From NCBI GenBank assembly GCA_030765065.1, contig CM060990.1, positions 215,923,290-215,987,289 on the forward strand: DNA of 64,000 bases, read 5' to 3'. Made by a program: the position numbers and the translations under genes. The first letter of the stretch is position 1; each line of letters opens with the position of its first letter. This stretch comes from Deroplatys truncata. Its lineage: Eukaryota > Arthropoda > Insecta > Mantodea > Mantidae. Positions 34,819-46,779 of this stretch are shown in pieces. The notes beneath the pieces were generated by a model. It was not told the DNA's origin, ran no database searches, and saw nothing but the letters and a program-made list of their open reading frames with translations.

Positions 34819-35514
34819 TAATACTGCGCATAAATTTTATCATTGACATCAAAAAGAAGTTTTTTCATAAGAGACTAAAAATTACTTTATGGACATGTTT
34901 TCCATACATTTTGATACTGCAATAGTATATTAATACAAATGTAATCAATGTCTATAATCAAAATTACTACAGCAATATTCGTTTTATTTCTTTAAGTATT
35001 AATGGCCGTTGGAAATTAGAGGTCTTTATTTCTTAAATATAAGAGTAAGAAAACGTCGGCATATTTAATAGTTACTAAATCAGCATACAAGTGCACAGGT
35101 CCATCGAGAAACGCGAACTGTCCACTGTATACAATATTTGTAACCTGTATTTACACTAACCATACCCTCCAACACATCAAATATTTAAATGTTAAAAGAA
35201 TATTTAATTGTTAAAAGAAACATATTTTGTATGATGCACCAACACAAGTTAGGCCCTCACAGCTAGAGTGCCCACACAGCGACCGCAAGAGAACAAGGCA
35301 GCCTAGCAAATACAGTACAAGTTAAAGATGAGAGGAAGTTTATTAGCAAAACTTCAAAGATGCAAGTCCCCGTTGAATACCGACAAAAGATCCGCCAGCG
35401 TTACACAGTGACAAACTAAAGTAACCGCCTTTGCTCTCGACCGGGGGTGTTTTTATAACTTTTACAATGGTATAGAAGGGGCAGGATATTAACTTCCACG
35501 GATAAGAACTGCGA

Positions 35515-35555
35515 CGCGCGCGCGCGCACACACACACACACACGCACACACACAT
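35515..35555. repeat. (CG)n(CA)n microsatellite
   Basis: cgcgcgcgcg followed by CA repeats. This is the same composite type as at 34632, in the same order reversed. Confidence 0.93.
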
Positions 35556-35703
35556 AAGAAAGCAAGCAATGTCAAACACCTGTGACATACATTTTAGTTA
35601 AAGTATACTATGTTGACTCATCCAACAATTGTTTAAGGTGGTTATACTTATTTTTTATTTCCTATTTAATACTAAGTACAAATCCAGCTGTCGAAAATGT
35701 TAT

Positions 35704-37806
35704 TAAAGCACCTTCTGGCAGGTAATATTTTTGGTACACAGCTTACGTTGTCATCTCATGTCATCCTAGGTTGTATCTTTATACGACACCTCCCCCTTAA
35801 GTAAAAGATTGTAGCTGTCTGAAGACAAGCTCAAGCTTGAAGAACATTCACCCTTTGGAGAAAACGTCTTCCTTTGCTTTTAGCCTGGAGGATCTCCGAA
35901 ATTCTACTGGAGACTGTGATCTAATTTTCTCCTCAGATATAGACTTCAAAGCCCTGGCCTGACCTTTCAGGTTGAGGTTATTACAGGTAACCTTGAAAAC
36001 CTTGTCCATCAATGAGTATCTCAGACCTAGCATTTGCTCCACTATTGACATTAACACTTACTAATGCTCTCATGTGTTCACCTACTGAATCATTTTTAGG
36101 TGGACATTGCTTAAATAACCAGGTGCTACACTCCCTACAACACTTAGAGTAACAACTGCATATCCAAAGCACAAAAATAAAACATACACGTAATACATAG
36201 CTCCACGTAGAATACATTAAGTTCGACCAATCTCCTGGTCTATTGGCTTCTTTTGATTCCTGCTGCATAATTTCTGAACCTCGTCTATTTTACAACCAGC
36301 CATTTTTAAATATGTAACTGAAGACATTACGTTGTGTAAAGGAAGGGTTAAAGGAACTTTCTGTATTTCCTCTTGATTAGTAAGTGTAATATAGCAATGG
36401 GTATCCAATGGAGAGAAAGGAATAATGTCTTTAATATTATTTGACCCAAAATGGGCCATTGGTTACAACACACTTGTTGCTGTTAATCCTTTGCAAAATT
36501 TACCTAAGGACATTAGTCCTCTTCCTGAACGTCTGTGTGACTCACGTATCTCGTTACAAATTGCTGTAAATAATTCCACTTGCGGTGCCACGTATAACCA
36601 CTCATTACTCATTTATAAGGGGATCCAAGGTGTATGAATTAAAGGTATATATTGCACATCACAATGTTGAGGTAATTCTTGAGTGTTTGGATGCAATAAT
36701 GTGGCTATACAGTCCTCACCTGGAACATACGTCACAATGGGCATTGCTATTGAACACACATAAGTTAACTAATTTGGTTTACGGCATTTTTCCAATTCCA
36801 TAACCGTTAAATATCCATATTGTTGCCGTAGATTGCAAAAATATAGTCTTTTTTATAGTCAATGAACTTTGCATCCAAATTTTATTGCATAACCAGTGAA
36901 AATGGCAAAATTTTATACAAGTGAAGTTGTTTTTTATGTAACATTGGTATCTTTACTACATAAACCAATATTGATCCCTGAGTGTAAATTGTTGGTTGGA
37001 ACAAGGACAAAGGTTGTGAAAAAGGGAAAGCAGGGAGCATCGTTAGATCTGGCACGCTTTCCTTTTTCAAAAGCTCTCTTATCTTTTGCACTGTGATTAT
37101 TTAAGGTTGTAAGTTTCCCATTTGTTAATTTAAATATACCTTAATAAGAAGATCGAAAGTGTGTTGCAATCTTCAACCCTCTCTGAATCTGCTGTATCAA
37201 TCCATTTATTAGCACACTTGTCTCCAGTTCTTAACGTAAAGCAGCGTTTTGTCTGTTTGTTCCTAATGACTTCTCTACTACTTTAATTTTATTTTCATTT
37301 AATGCTACTTCTTTAATAGTGCAATTCATTGTGACAAGTCCCCACTAAATCTGCCATAGTATCGTTTAGCCTATCTACCACTTTGCGTTTTGAATGAAGA
37401 TACGGAATTGAAGGTTTACAATCGGTATACATATACCACGTTTCATTTTGTATCTTGTCACATGTTTGCAGCAGATTTGTGATCTGCTGCTTTGTCTGTC
37501 CCCATAGGTGCTTTACAAGCTTTAAATCTACATATGCTAAGAAACTCCATCTTGCTGGATAGGAATATAATGTCCCTACATGGTCGAAGTAAATGCCGGC
37601 CTAATTCCTTATTACTTTTACCTGAGCTTTTACATCTTGTTCTGCAATCACGCTTCCGACCGCTTCTCCCTGAAGCTGTTCCCACCACCACAACAACACA
37701 ATCACCTTGATCAGAAAGCATCTTCTGGCAGGAAATATCTTTGGTAAACACAGCCGTGGGGGTGCTTTACGTTGTCATGTCATCCTAGGTTGTGTTTATG
37801 CGACAT
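35704..37806 (-). mobile_element. Remnant of an env-bearing LTR retroelement
   Basis: Two direct repeats of about 85-90 bp (35704-35788 and 37714-37806) share 'cttctggcaggtaatat', 'ttacgttgtcat' and 'gtcatcctaggttgt'. They are about 2.0 kb apart and look like LTR pieces. Read on the minus strand, the left copy starts with TG immediately after a purine tract (reverse complement of 35787-35801, AAGGGGGAGG), as expected for a polypurine tract and 3' LTR. The interior holds env remnants only. No gag, protease, RT or integrase is seen, so most of the element has been deleted. The boundaries of full LTRs are uncertain. Confidence 0.55.
35990..37300 (-). pseudogene. Degraded errantivirus-type env (F-like) gene
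   Basis: Minus-strand fragments in changing frames match the order of the env gene in insect gypsy-like retroelements. A membrane-proximal block around 36900-37000 (KIPMLHKKQLHLYKI) comes first, then a Cys-containing region near 36830. Next is a block around 36560-36740 with WLY and the Cys-rich 'L.G.G...L...C' spacing, then an open part at 36217-36459 that includes a cysteine before the presumed stalk. Stops and frameshifts are frequent and no fusion-competent product can be encoded. Such env genes were acquired by gypsy elements from baculovirus-like F proteins; here only the fossil remains. Identification rests on motif order, not on alignment. Confidence 0.6.
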
Positions 37807-38757
37807 ATTCTTACCTTTAAAAGCCGGAATATTAAGTATTATAAGTATACCGAATAAGTTTATTATAAAGTAAGACATGTCTAGTTGTTAAATGCATACA
37901 CAGAATTATTTTATGGTCAATGTTTTCTTTATTAATCATGTGAAGAATGTTAACATTTTTAAAGACACTTTATATAATTTTGGACAAATTATATTGTTCA
38001 TAAACACAAAGGAATGGCACAATGTATAAAAATATGACGTTCAAGTGTAAAATGCAGATGCGAGATTCGAAGTTACGTAGTTTCAAACATCACGTACTAT
38101 TTGAGTCATCTAAGCCAATCGGTCACAGCTCCAATCTCGCTGTAGGCTTGCTAGAAGGAGTACTATATGTCTCAATGTTAAGAGACAGTATGGAGGTAAA
38201 TGGGATGTGTCTGTCTCTATCTCGCGTATGCATGTTGCCATTAGCTTCGTCCTTTTCCACTCTCGCGTTGTCGCCAAGTTGCCAAAAACATGGTATAAAT
38301 ATTTAGTTGCTATAATTTTCAGCTTGACACACATTTTCCCATGCAGAATATTTTTCTCTATCCGATTATATCATTTTAGAGCATTTACAGATTTCTGTGG
38401 GTCGACATTTCTAAAGAAAACGTGTTTTAAAAGTAGGTTATTTAACTATTTTCGGTTATGCTTATCATGCAATAACTAATAAACTAAAGGGTAGAACGCA
38501 AAAATATTTTCTCTTAGCTAGAGTAAACCAGACTGCCGATGCCTGCCTAGTTTGAATTCTCTATCTTTAATACGACGAGCGTTATAGTTTTTAAATTAAA
38601 TATTTTCGAAAAACCCTATATCCATACAGCAGAAACGTTTGGCAGCGAGAAACGTTTTTGTTACTGGATTTACAACGGGGACCAAGCGAGAGAAACTTTT
38701 GAGAAGGATTGAAGACAGTTTCTAAAAGAAACCGGATCCCGCATCCTCTTGCATTCA
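37807..38757. other. AT-rich spacer, nothing recognised
   Basis: Contains overlapping open frames at 38022-38479 on both strands without motifs. No gene is called. Confidence 0.4.

Positions 38758-38804
<47 letters not shown>
38758..38804. repeat. (GT)n microsatellite
   Basis: About 46 bp of GT repeats abutting the SINE head. GT/TG sequence is also found right after the SINE tail (39083 onward), so the SINE may have inserted at a small TG-rich target that later expanded. Confidence 0.95.
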
Positions 38805-38805
<1 letters not shown>

Positions 38806-39083
38806 GTCCTCCGTGGAGTAGTGGTTACCATGCTAGCCTCTAGTTCCTGAGGTCGCAGGTTCAAACCCGGTGGAGGGCGATGGATTGTCCTTAGCATGGC
38901 TTCCTTCGGAAGGGAAGTAAAGCCGGTGGTCCCGCGTCGTAGATTTACGGCACGTAAAAGAACCTCAAGCCTGATAAAGAGGCTTCTGAACAAAATTACT
39001 AGTCTTCACGCCCAATATAAAATGGGACGCTAAGGACCACAGCAGTTAAAGAGCGTCTATAAATAAAACTCAATTTCCATTTC
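38805..39083 (+). mobile_element. tRNA-derived SINE, full-length copy
   Basis: The head is tRNA-like, with a polymerase III A box TGGAGTAGTGG (38814-38824) and B box GGTTCAAACCC (38858-38868), 34 bp apart. A conserved body follows (agatttacggcacgtaaaag, then ataaagaggcttctga, then aatgggacgctaagg), with an ATAAATAAAACTC-like 3' end. Truncated copies of the same body occur at 1970-2150 (-), 53191-53296 (-) and 60738-60893 (+), which defines a dispersed family. SINEs are mobilised by a partner LINE; the 3' end does not match the stem-loop of the I-group LINE here, so the partner is another family. Confidence 0.85.
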
Positions 39084-39414
39084 ATTGTGTGTGAAAAAAA
39101 AAGCTCATCCATCTATTCAGATAACGGATGCCAAGCGCGAGATAGAAGACAGTAAAAGTTAACATCAGTTGCAAGGAAGTGTATACGTTTATAGCGTATG
39201 GAACACTGAAGTGTAAGGTGGCGTTCACAATGAAAATGAAGCATTAACATAAAAACGTAAAACTTAAGAAAAAAATTAACGCAACATGTTGTCATTCACA
39301 TCAACAAATGAAAACTTAAGCAGCAACCAATCGCAAGAGAGCGTTAAACAGCTGAGCTAATATGGTGATCTGCGACGCGATGTTATGCAACAAGACTTGG
39401 TAATAATTAAGACG
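39084..39414. other. Spacer, nothing recognised
   Basis: AT-rich, no gene or repeat recognised. Confidence 0.4.
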
Positions 39415-40010
39415 GGAGTATGTTTATGAAACGAGTGGTAGCTCGTTTCATAATTTTCATACGAGCGTCTTAATTACGATTAGTCAAGTTGATACTACTG
39501 TTTTTGGTCGACCACACTATAATTTTAAAATTTTGAGTTTTTACCAAAAGATCTTACCTTGTTAATTGTAATTAAACGCTGAGCGGATGGCGGGACCTTG
39601 AGCGTGTTTGCGAATACTGCAACAGATGACAGTACTGTTGAGTCCAGACCGTATTTATTTGTTTTTGCTAGTAACGTATATTGAGCAAAATTGAAACGAA
39701 GGAAATTAATTTAATTTATTAGAATATTGAAATTACAACGAAGAGAATTTATTTTATTTTAAATATACATGTTGCATTGTTTATCTGGGAAATGGATCCC
39801 GGTGTACTGTTGCTTTGAAGCTGTTAAAAAGGTATGGACGATAAGGGAGCTGCGCGAGCCGCCGAGTAAGATTTTAATGAGTGGCTGGGAGTATAATAGA
39901 TTCCATTATAGTTCAGTTACGTCACATGTAATCAGCGTATTATAGTGTGGTACACCAAAAATGGTTACCTACATGTAACAAAATGAGCACGAGTTAGCTC
40001 CAGGTTAAAG
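39415..40010. mobile_element. Possible palindromic non-autonomous DNA element
   Basis: A near-perfect inverted repeat of about 32-bp arms around a 5-bp loop lies at 39408-39476 (taattaagacg...cgtcttaatta, with tatgaaacgag/ctcgtttcata inside). A second pairing links 'tttttggtcgaccacactataat' (about 39498-39522) with the inverse of 'attatagtgtggtacaccaaaaa' (39938-39961), 440 bp away. Together they suggest a foldback or MITE-type element of about 0.6 kb. No target-site duplication was identified and no coding capacity is present. Confidence 0.5.
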
Positions 40011-41485
40011 GGCGTTTAAACTCACAAAAAAGCTTCACTTACTATCACAATTTGCCTTGCTGTGATTTTTATAGATACCCCAGTGATTCCTGACCAGGGA
40101 TCTTACACAGAAAGTGTGTTAACTAGTCAACACATGGCGATGAAAAATCTGAAGGGAGATGACGGAATGATCACGTGATGAAAATCGTACTCTGATTGGC
40201 TAGTTTCTTATGTTTGACATAGATATAAACGTTAAAGCTTGGACTTGCAAGTTTCCAACTTTACGTTCAATTCAATCTTTATCTTTATGCTTACGTGATT
40301 CATTGTGAATGGTTCCATTATAATGCATATAATCTAGTATTAAAGTTTACGTTATGTTTACTCTTAATTTTCACTGTGAATGGAGCCTTATGTAGGTTAT
40401 TTATTTAACATTTTACGTAAATATTTATGGTTATGGAGGGAGAAGCTAAGAAGAGACGAAATCTTAAACTAAGAAGAAACACAAAACAATAATGATGATG
40501 TTGGATTATTCAAGTAAAATGAGTGTTAGTAAGCCAGTAAAAGAAACAACTAAGGCTACCGGGTGTTCAGAAATGGTAATGTATAGGAGAAAAACAGTAC
40601 GAATTAAAGGACTTCTAAAGACGACATAAATTAAGTAAAAAGAGGGGGAAACAACACGCTAGGTTAACGCAATATGACGCAATACATAACTTCCGCTATA
40701 GGCAGAGCCACAGCTCCAGCAAGACCGTAACAACACAGAAAACCCTACACGAAATTTTTCCCTCAAGCATCAGCAAACTCTTGAAAGAAAAACACAAAAC
40801 TCATCGGCTTTGACAAAAGCACAGAGAAATCTGGCAACTTCATTGTTTGAATTAACTTGCAAGAGAAGTGAAGAAAGGAATGGATGGATATCGGCATTCC
40901 ACGTACCAACGGCACCTTTCCAGCACCGGAAGACTCGTTCTTATGGAAAGATACCAAAGGAGTAGGGGAGAAGGGAGGCAAGTTGGCACATTGTGGAAAC
41001 TCGATATTGCGATCAAGAATAAGGAATCAAAATACATAAAATACAAATTAATAAAGTCATTTAATACTGGATATGTACTTAGAAAAGAATTCGCCATGAA
41101 GTGAATATTTCCTAACCTCGCAAGAAAGACAATTTTACGGCTTCCTTTCACTGTATCTTCTCACAAAGGATTGTCGCTTCCGTGGAACGTGTATTTGGAG
41201 ACAAGGAGTAGTATGTCTACATTTTGTTGCAATCTGTTGACTAAGAGCTAAATTAAGAGCCATGTGCCAACCTGCCCCCCTCACCCTACTAAACGAATCA
41301 ACGATTATTCCGCCCTTAGAACAAAATGGAAAACAGTACATCTCCGACTGTGCTATTCGCAAACACTCTGCAAACTATGTTTAGCCCAAATCTAGTGACA
41401 AACGAATAATTCAGTCAGGAAATCGAACATTTTTCTGTTTATTACGCTACAGTTCCACTACCCACCGACTTCACTTCACCTAAAG
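40011..41485. other. Spacer, nothing recognised
   Basis: Mostly AT-rich. Open frames of 75-99 codons at 40852-41362 overlap on both strands and show no motif. Confidence 0.4.
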
Positions 41486-41489
41486 AAAC

Positions 41490-42729
41490 TTTTTTATTTA
41501 TTTACAATTCAGCAACTACCAGTGAGAAAATCACCTGGACATGACCTCAATCCAAATTTTGCATAAAAACACTTGATTAGAAAAGCACTTGCCATACTAG
41601 CCTCGCTATTCAAGTTTTATGCGCATGGGCTATTTCCCCAGAATATGGAAACACGCAATAATTATTGTTATCCATAAGCCTAGAAAATCCCCTTCAAATC
41701 CTAAAAATTATCCTCACACAAGTCTGCTACCGACTCTGTCCAAAGTGTTTGAAAATTTTATACTGAAACGTTTAGGAAAGTTTATAGATCAAATCTGAGT
41801 GTTACCTAAATTTCAATTTGGATTTCTTCGCAAACATTCAACCACTCATCAAATTCTCAGGATTACAGAGCAACTGGCAGAAGGCTTTGAAAAAAAAAGA
41901 ACACACCACTGTCGCATTCCTTGACTTTACTCAAGCATTCGACAGAATTTGGCATCAGGATCTTCTGTACAAATTGTTTGCAATTGCTACATTAGACTAC
42001 CTCTACAAAATAATTTCTTATTTTCTGTCACGCCGTACCTTTTGAGTTCGAATAGGTAGCAGTAACTCTTCTACCAGATTTTATTTAACTTGTTCACCTC
42101 TGACATGCCTACAACGCCTAGAGCTCAGATTTCTATGTATATGGATGACACTGTTAGCTATGCAACCCATCGTAATATTCACACCGCCAGAAATCATCTT
42201 CAAGAGGCCATAAACATAATCATACCACGGCTTGACAAGTGGCGCCTTTCGCTCAACCAACAAAAATGTGAAGCAAAGATCTTTATGCCGAGCGGACTAT
42301 TCCCCCATCAATAACACTTCAAGCAAAACCTATACCCTGGAAATCTGAAAGCGAAATAGTGAAGTATCTCAGTGTACACGTGGATCGACGACTCAGTTGG
42401 AAAACACACGTAAATAACAAACTTAAACTAGCTCAAACGAGACTGGTAAAGCTGTATTCACTTCTCAACAAAAGATATTCACTCAAACTAAAAAACTGCA
42501 TTCTACTCTATATCACTCTATTAAGACCACTGTTACTGTATACCTGTCTAGTTTGAGGAGGAACCAGTGCTTCTGATATCAAACCAATCCAAACATTCCA
42601 AAACAAGATTCTACCAGACTCAATCAACGTTCCGTGGTTTGTCAGAAATAGCCAACTACACGGAGAAACTGTAATCAACACCAAACAGTCAATTTAGTCA
42701 CAGGCAGAACAATTCTACAGCAACCAAAC
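41490..42729 (+). pseudogene. Jockey-type LINE RT, left part (split by LINE C)
   Basis: Plus-strand frames give RT blocks in order: VRKSPGHDLNPN (about 41530), KHAIIIVIHKPRKSP and TSLLPTLSKVFEN (about 41650-41760), QFGFLRKHSTTHQ (41815), and motif A VAFLDFTQAFDRIWH (about 41910-41955). Then come motif C ISMYMDDTVSYATH (about 42130) and KYLSVHVDRRLSWKTHV (42360). These are the hallmarks of Jockey-clade ORF2. Several stops and frameshifts make it inactive, and the 5' part (ORF1, endonuclease) is absent. At 42729 the sequence is interrupted by the LINE C insertion and continues at 51195. Confidence 0.82.
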
Positions 42730-42772
42730 GAACGCCCCTGGATGATGATAATGATGATGATGAGATGCGGTT

Positions 42773-42809
42773 TAAGGGCGCTAAACAGCTAAGGTCATCA
42801 GCGCCCTTA
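42773..42809 (-). promoter_or_regulatory. LINE 3'-terminal stem-loop (copy C)
   Basis: Perfect 10-bp stem TAAGGGCGCT/AGCGCCCTTA, 17-nt loop, followed in sense direction by a (TCA)n tail of about 25 bp that abuts the target duplication. Confidence 0.7.
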
Positions 42810-43078
42810 CAAAGTATAAAATGTACTGTCCAAAAATAAAAGTCCGATAAAAAACCGCATAATTAAAAATGGGACACAAACCCGTGATGTCCTAAAGGTA
42901 AAAAACAAAACACCATTTACCAAAAACGAACACACTAAAACCATGGTCAATAAAAGAGTAAAACAGCGTGTCAAGAACTGTAGAATGTCAGGGACACGAG
43001 CGCCAGATGTCCACTAGGGACGAGATGCCCCTTTAAAAAGACAAGATAAAATAACACAGTCAAAAGACGCTCAGCGCA

Positions 43079-46000
43079 TCAAATGCGTCTGGTAAATCCA
43101 ATGTCACTGATAAAACGTAAAAGACACTCTACAGCATACGCGTCGTCTGCCAAAACGTTGGCTAGGCCAACAGGCAGACCAACACGAACGCGCAACGGAG
43201 CTAAAACTTGACACTCTGCTAAAACGTGACGCACCGTTAAAGACGCATCACACTGCTCACAGAGTGGAGCGGGGTCACCACTGAGTAGGTATCCATAGCT
43301 AAAAAGACAATGTCCGATTCGTAAACAAGCTAAAAGTACCTCTTCCCGACGAGCAGAACGAGAAGAGCTACCCCAGACTAACGGAAGAGGTTTAACCTCC
43401 CGCAACTTGTTCCCCCTAAGAGCCGGCCACTCACCGCGCCAGCGCGAGAGGATACGGTAACGTAAAGTAACATAAAAATCTGAGGAAGGAACAACACAGG
43501 TAAAACATCTGGGTGATAAAATAGCCGATTTGGCAGCGGCGTCGGCAGACTCGTTCCCTGCGATGCCCACATGACCTGGACTCCACAAGAAGGAGACGCT
43601 GATGCCAGAGGCACCAAGCGAGTGGAGCAGGTCATGTATGCTCTTTACGAGAGGGTGGTAACTGTACAGCGCGTTAATACCCTGAAGGGCACTCAGAGAG
43701 TCGGTACAAACTACACAGCACAAAAAGACGTGCCGCTGAATGTATAAAACACACTGATATATACTAAAACGTTCGGCGGTATAAATCGAACATTGTTCAG
43801 GTAAACGAAAAGTAAAACTGTGTACACCAAAAACAAAGGCACATCCTACTCCAACATCAGTCTTAGACCCATCAGTATATATAAACTGACAGTCCCCCAA
43901 CTGCGCCTGTAGTTCTAAAAAGGCAGATCTAAGAACGGAAGCAGGGGTCGCATTTTTCGCATCGATGTAAGCCCAAGGTGGATATAGGCCTCAGTGCGCG
44001 ACCATGGAGGAAAACGCGTTTCCCCTCGTGCAAGGGCCGGCGCTGGCGTAACGTCCAAATGCCGAAGTAGCAGTCGAAATCGAACCCCTGGAGTGAGCAA
44101 TGCAGAGGAGCTAACTAAATATTGCCGATCAAGCGAATCCTCGTAAAATGTCGGGAAGGACGGGAGGTCAGGCAAGCTGGAGAGTCGACAGGCATAGCTG
44201 CACAAGAGCATCTCACGCCTGAAGGACAGCGGAGGCTCTGCAGCTTCAGCATAAAGCTAAGAACAGGGCTGGTTGGAAAGGCCCCTGTACCGACTCTTAT
44301 GTCACAATGGTGAATGGCACTCAATCGACGTAACACAGATGAACGTGCCGACGAATAAACAATACACCCGTAATCAAGCTTGGATCGGACCAAAGAGCGA
44401 TAAAGGCGAAGGACGGTCCGATCAGCTCCCCAGGATGTGCCCCTTAAAACACGTAAAATATTAAGAGAACGGTCACACTTTGCTTTTAAAAAGGAAACGT
44501 GAGAAGTCCAGCTCAGCTTCCGGTCAAAGACCAACCCCAAAAATTTCACCTCGTCTGCAAATGGAAGGACCTCCGACCCAAGATGGGGAGAGGGCGGAGG
44601 GAAAGCCTTCCGGCGCCAGAAGTTGATGCAGACGGATTTCTCGGCGGAGAAATTAAAGCCGTTAGCGTTTCTCCAGGCGTAGAGACGGTCGATACAGCTC
44701 TGGAGACGGCGTTCGAGTAGACAGGTCCGCCGTGAACTGCAATAAATAGCGAAATCGTCAACAAAAAGGGGCGATGAGATGCCACGTGGAATACAATCAA
44801 CAATGGGGTTGATAGCAATCGCAAAAAGTTTGACACTAAGTACAGAGCCCTGCGGTACTCCGTTCTCTTGAATGAAACGACTAGATAAAACCGAGCCCAC
44901 ACGTACACGAAAGACGCGGTCCGTCATAAACTCCCGAAGAAATATGGGAAGACGACCGCGGATATTCCGTGCGCGAAGTGTACGTAAAATGCCGCCCCTC
45001 CAACAAGTGTCATAAGCTTTCTCCAGGTCAAAAAATACAGCCACGGTTTGACACTTTCTCAGAAATCCATTCATAATATGCGTCGACAGGGACACCAGAT
45101 GGTCGACGGTAGAGCGATAGCGACGAAATCCGCACTGAGCGTTCGCTAGAAGTTTCTGAGACTCAAGCCACCATGTCAACCGCCCGTTGATCATGCGCTC
45201 CATCACCTTGCAAATGCAACTGGTGAGGGAGATACGGCGGTAGCTGGAAGGTAGTTGGCGATCCTTCATTGGTTTAAGAATTGGGACAATGGTGGCTTCG
45301 CGCCAACCGGAAGGAAAAGTGCCGTCTTGCCAAATACGGTTATAGACCTGTAAGAGAAAGCGTTTACTGTCGGCTGAAAGGTTCTTTAACCTCAGGACAT
45401 GAATGCCGTCCGGCCCAGGAGCGGAGTGCCTAGAGCAATTAAGAACGTGCTCCAACTCCCTCATTGTGAAAAGTTCATTATAACACTCATTATTAGCAGG
45501 CCGAAAATTAAAGGTGTCAGAATCCAGCCGGTCTTTGATAGTGCGAAAGCCGGCAGAATAATGGTCTGAACTGGATACCGCCTCAAAGGCAGCACACAGA
45601 GTGTTAGCGATGGCAGCCGGATTAACTATAGTGGCATTGGAAACCTGAAGGCCAGAAACAGTACAATGCGACACTTTACCTGAGAAGCGACGAAGTTTAT
45701 CCCAAACAACAGATGAAGGCGTAAAGCGATTAAAAGGCTCGACAAAACGAGTCCACGACGCTTTCTTGCTATCGTGAAGAATGCGACGAGCCCTGGCGCG
45801 CGATTGTTTAAAAGTCACCAAATTATCAAGTGTAGGGTGTCGCCGAAACACCCTAAGTGCAGTCCTACGGGCACGAAAAGCGTCCCGACAATCCTCGTTC
45901 CACCATGGAACAGGTGGCCTCCGAGGTTGAGAGGATGAACGGGGAATTGCGCGTTCGGCGCCAGAGAAAATCGTAGTCGTAAGGTGCTGCACTAGTTGGT

Positions 46001-46759
46001 TAATGTCGGCGAAGGGCTGGTCGTAAAAATGCACGAGGCTGGAATACAAGCTCCAGTCGGTTTTTGTGAAGATCCAGGTAGGTACTCTGGAATACTGTAC
46101 GTGGTGCGACAGAAGAGAAACGATGCAGGGGTAATGGTCGCTGGAGTAGGTGTCAGCGACGACGTTCAACTGAAGACGACGAGCTGGAGTGAGCAAAGGG
46201 CAAGGTCCAGGTGAGAGAATGTACATGAAGAATCAGAAATAGAAGTAGGTGCACCTGTATTGAGGATGGAAAGATTGAACTGGTAAAAAATGTCGGAAAG
46301 AAGAGTTCCCCTCGCACAAGCCCTTGGCGAACCCCACAGTGGGTGATGGGCATTAAAATCTCCCAACAGAAGAAATGGTGTTGGGAGAGCGGACAGGAGA
46401 GCTCAATTGTCCGCGAGAGCGAGGGGAACCGATGGAGGTGAATACACAGAGCAAACAGAAAACAAAAAGCCGGGTAAGTGAAGGCGAACTACAACAGCTT
46501 GCAAGTCGGATGTAAGTGTGATGGTTTGAAAATGAACGTCGTTACGCACCAAAATCATGACACCACCATGAGCAGGAGTACCCTCCTCCGGATCAAGGTC
46601 GTAGCGAACCGGAGTATATCCTCGGAGATCAAAAGGATCATGAGGGCGAAGCTTGGTCTCCTGCAAACACACGACCATAGGTGAATGGGAACGCAATAAA
46701 AGTTGCAGTTCCGCCCTATGCGATCGTACACCACGTACATTCCAGCTCATGATAGCCAT
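43079..46759 (-). pseudogene. LINE ORF2 (endonuclease-RT-RNase H), copy C1, best preserved
   Basis: Start ATG 46759 (MAIMSWNVRG), stop at 43079; the span is about 1,227 codons, a good estimate of family ORF2 length. Endonuclease: QETK, GDFNAHHPLWG and SSDHYPC, with a CGA-to-TGA nonsense near 46405 and a frameshift near 46190. One long frame (44115-46226) then covers the connector (PVPWWNEDCRD) and RT: APGPDGIHV, LTSCICKVMERMI, FFDLEKAYDTCW (motif A), NGVPQGSV, LFVDDFAIYCSS (motif C), SAEKSVCINFWRR and FLGLVFDRKLSW. A frameshift lies near 44255. An intact C-terminal frame (43079-43900) encodes RNase H with TDGSK, TAERFS, CTDSLSALQ and GNESADAAAKS. In the RNase H, the Glu lies in AER, where other copies have AEL. 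Confidence 0.92.
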
Positions 46760-46779
46760 TAAGAAAAAGGGATAAACTG

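Noticed and set aside
38805..38885. Possible functional tRNA gene
   Set aside because: The A and B boxes are followed by a conserved non-tRNA body and an A-rich tail that recur elsewhere, and the cloverleaf is incomplete. It is a SINE head.
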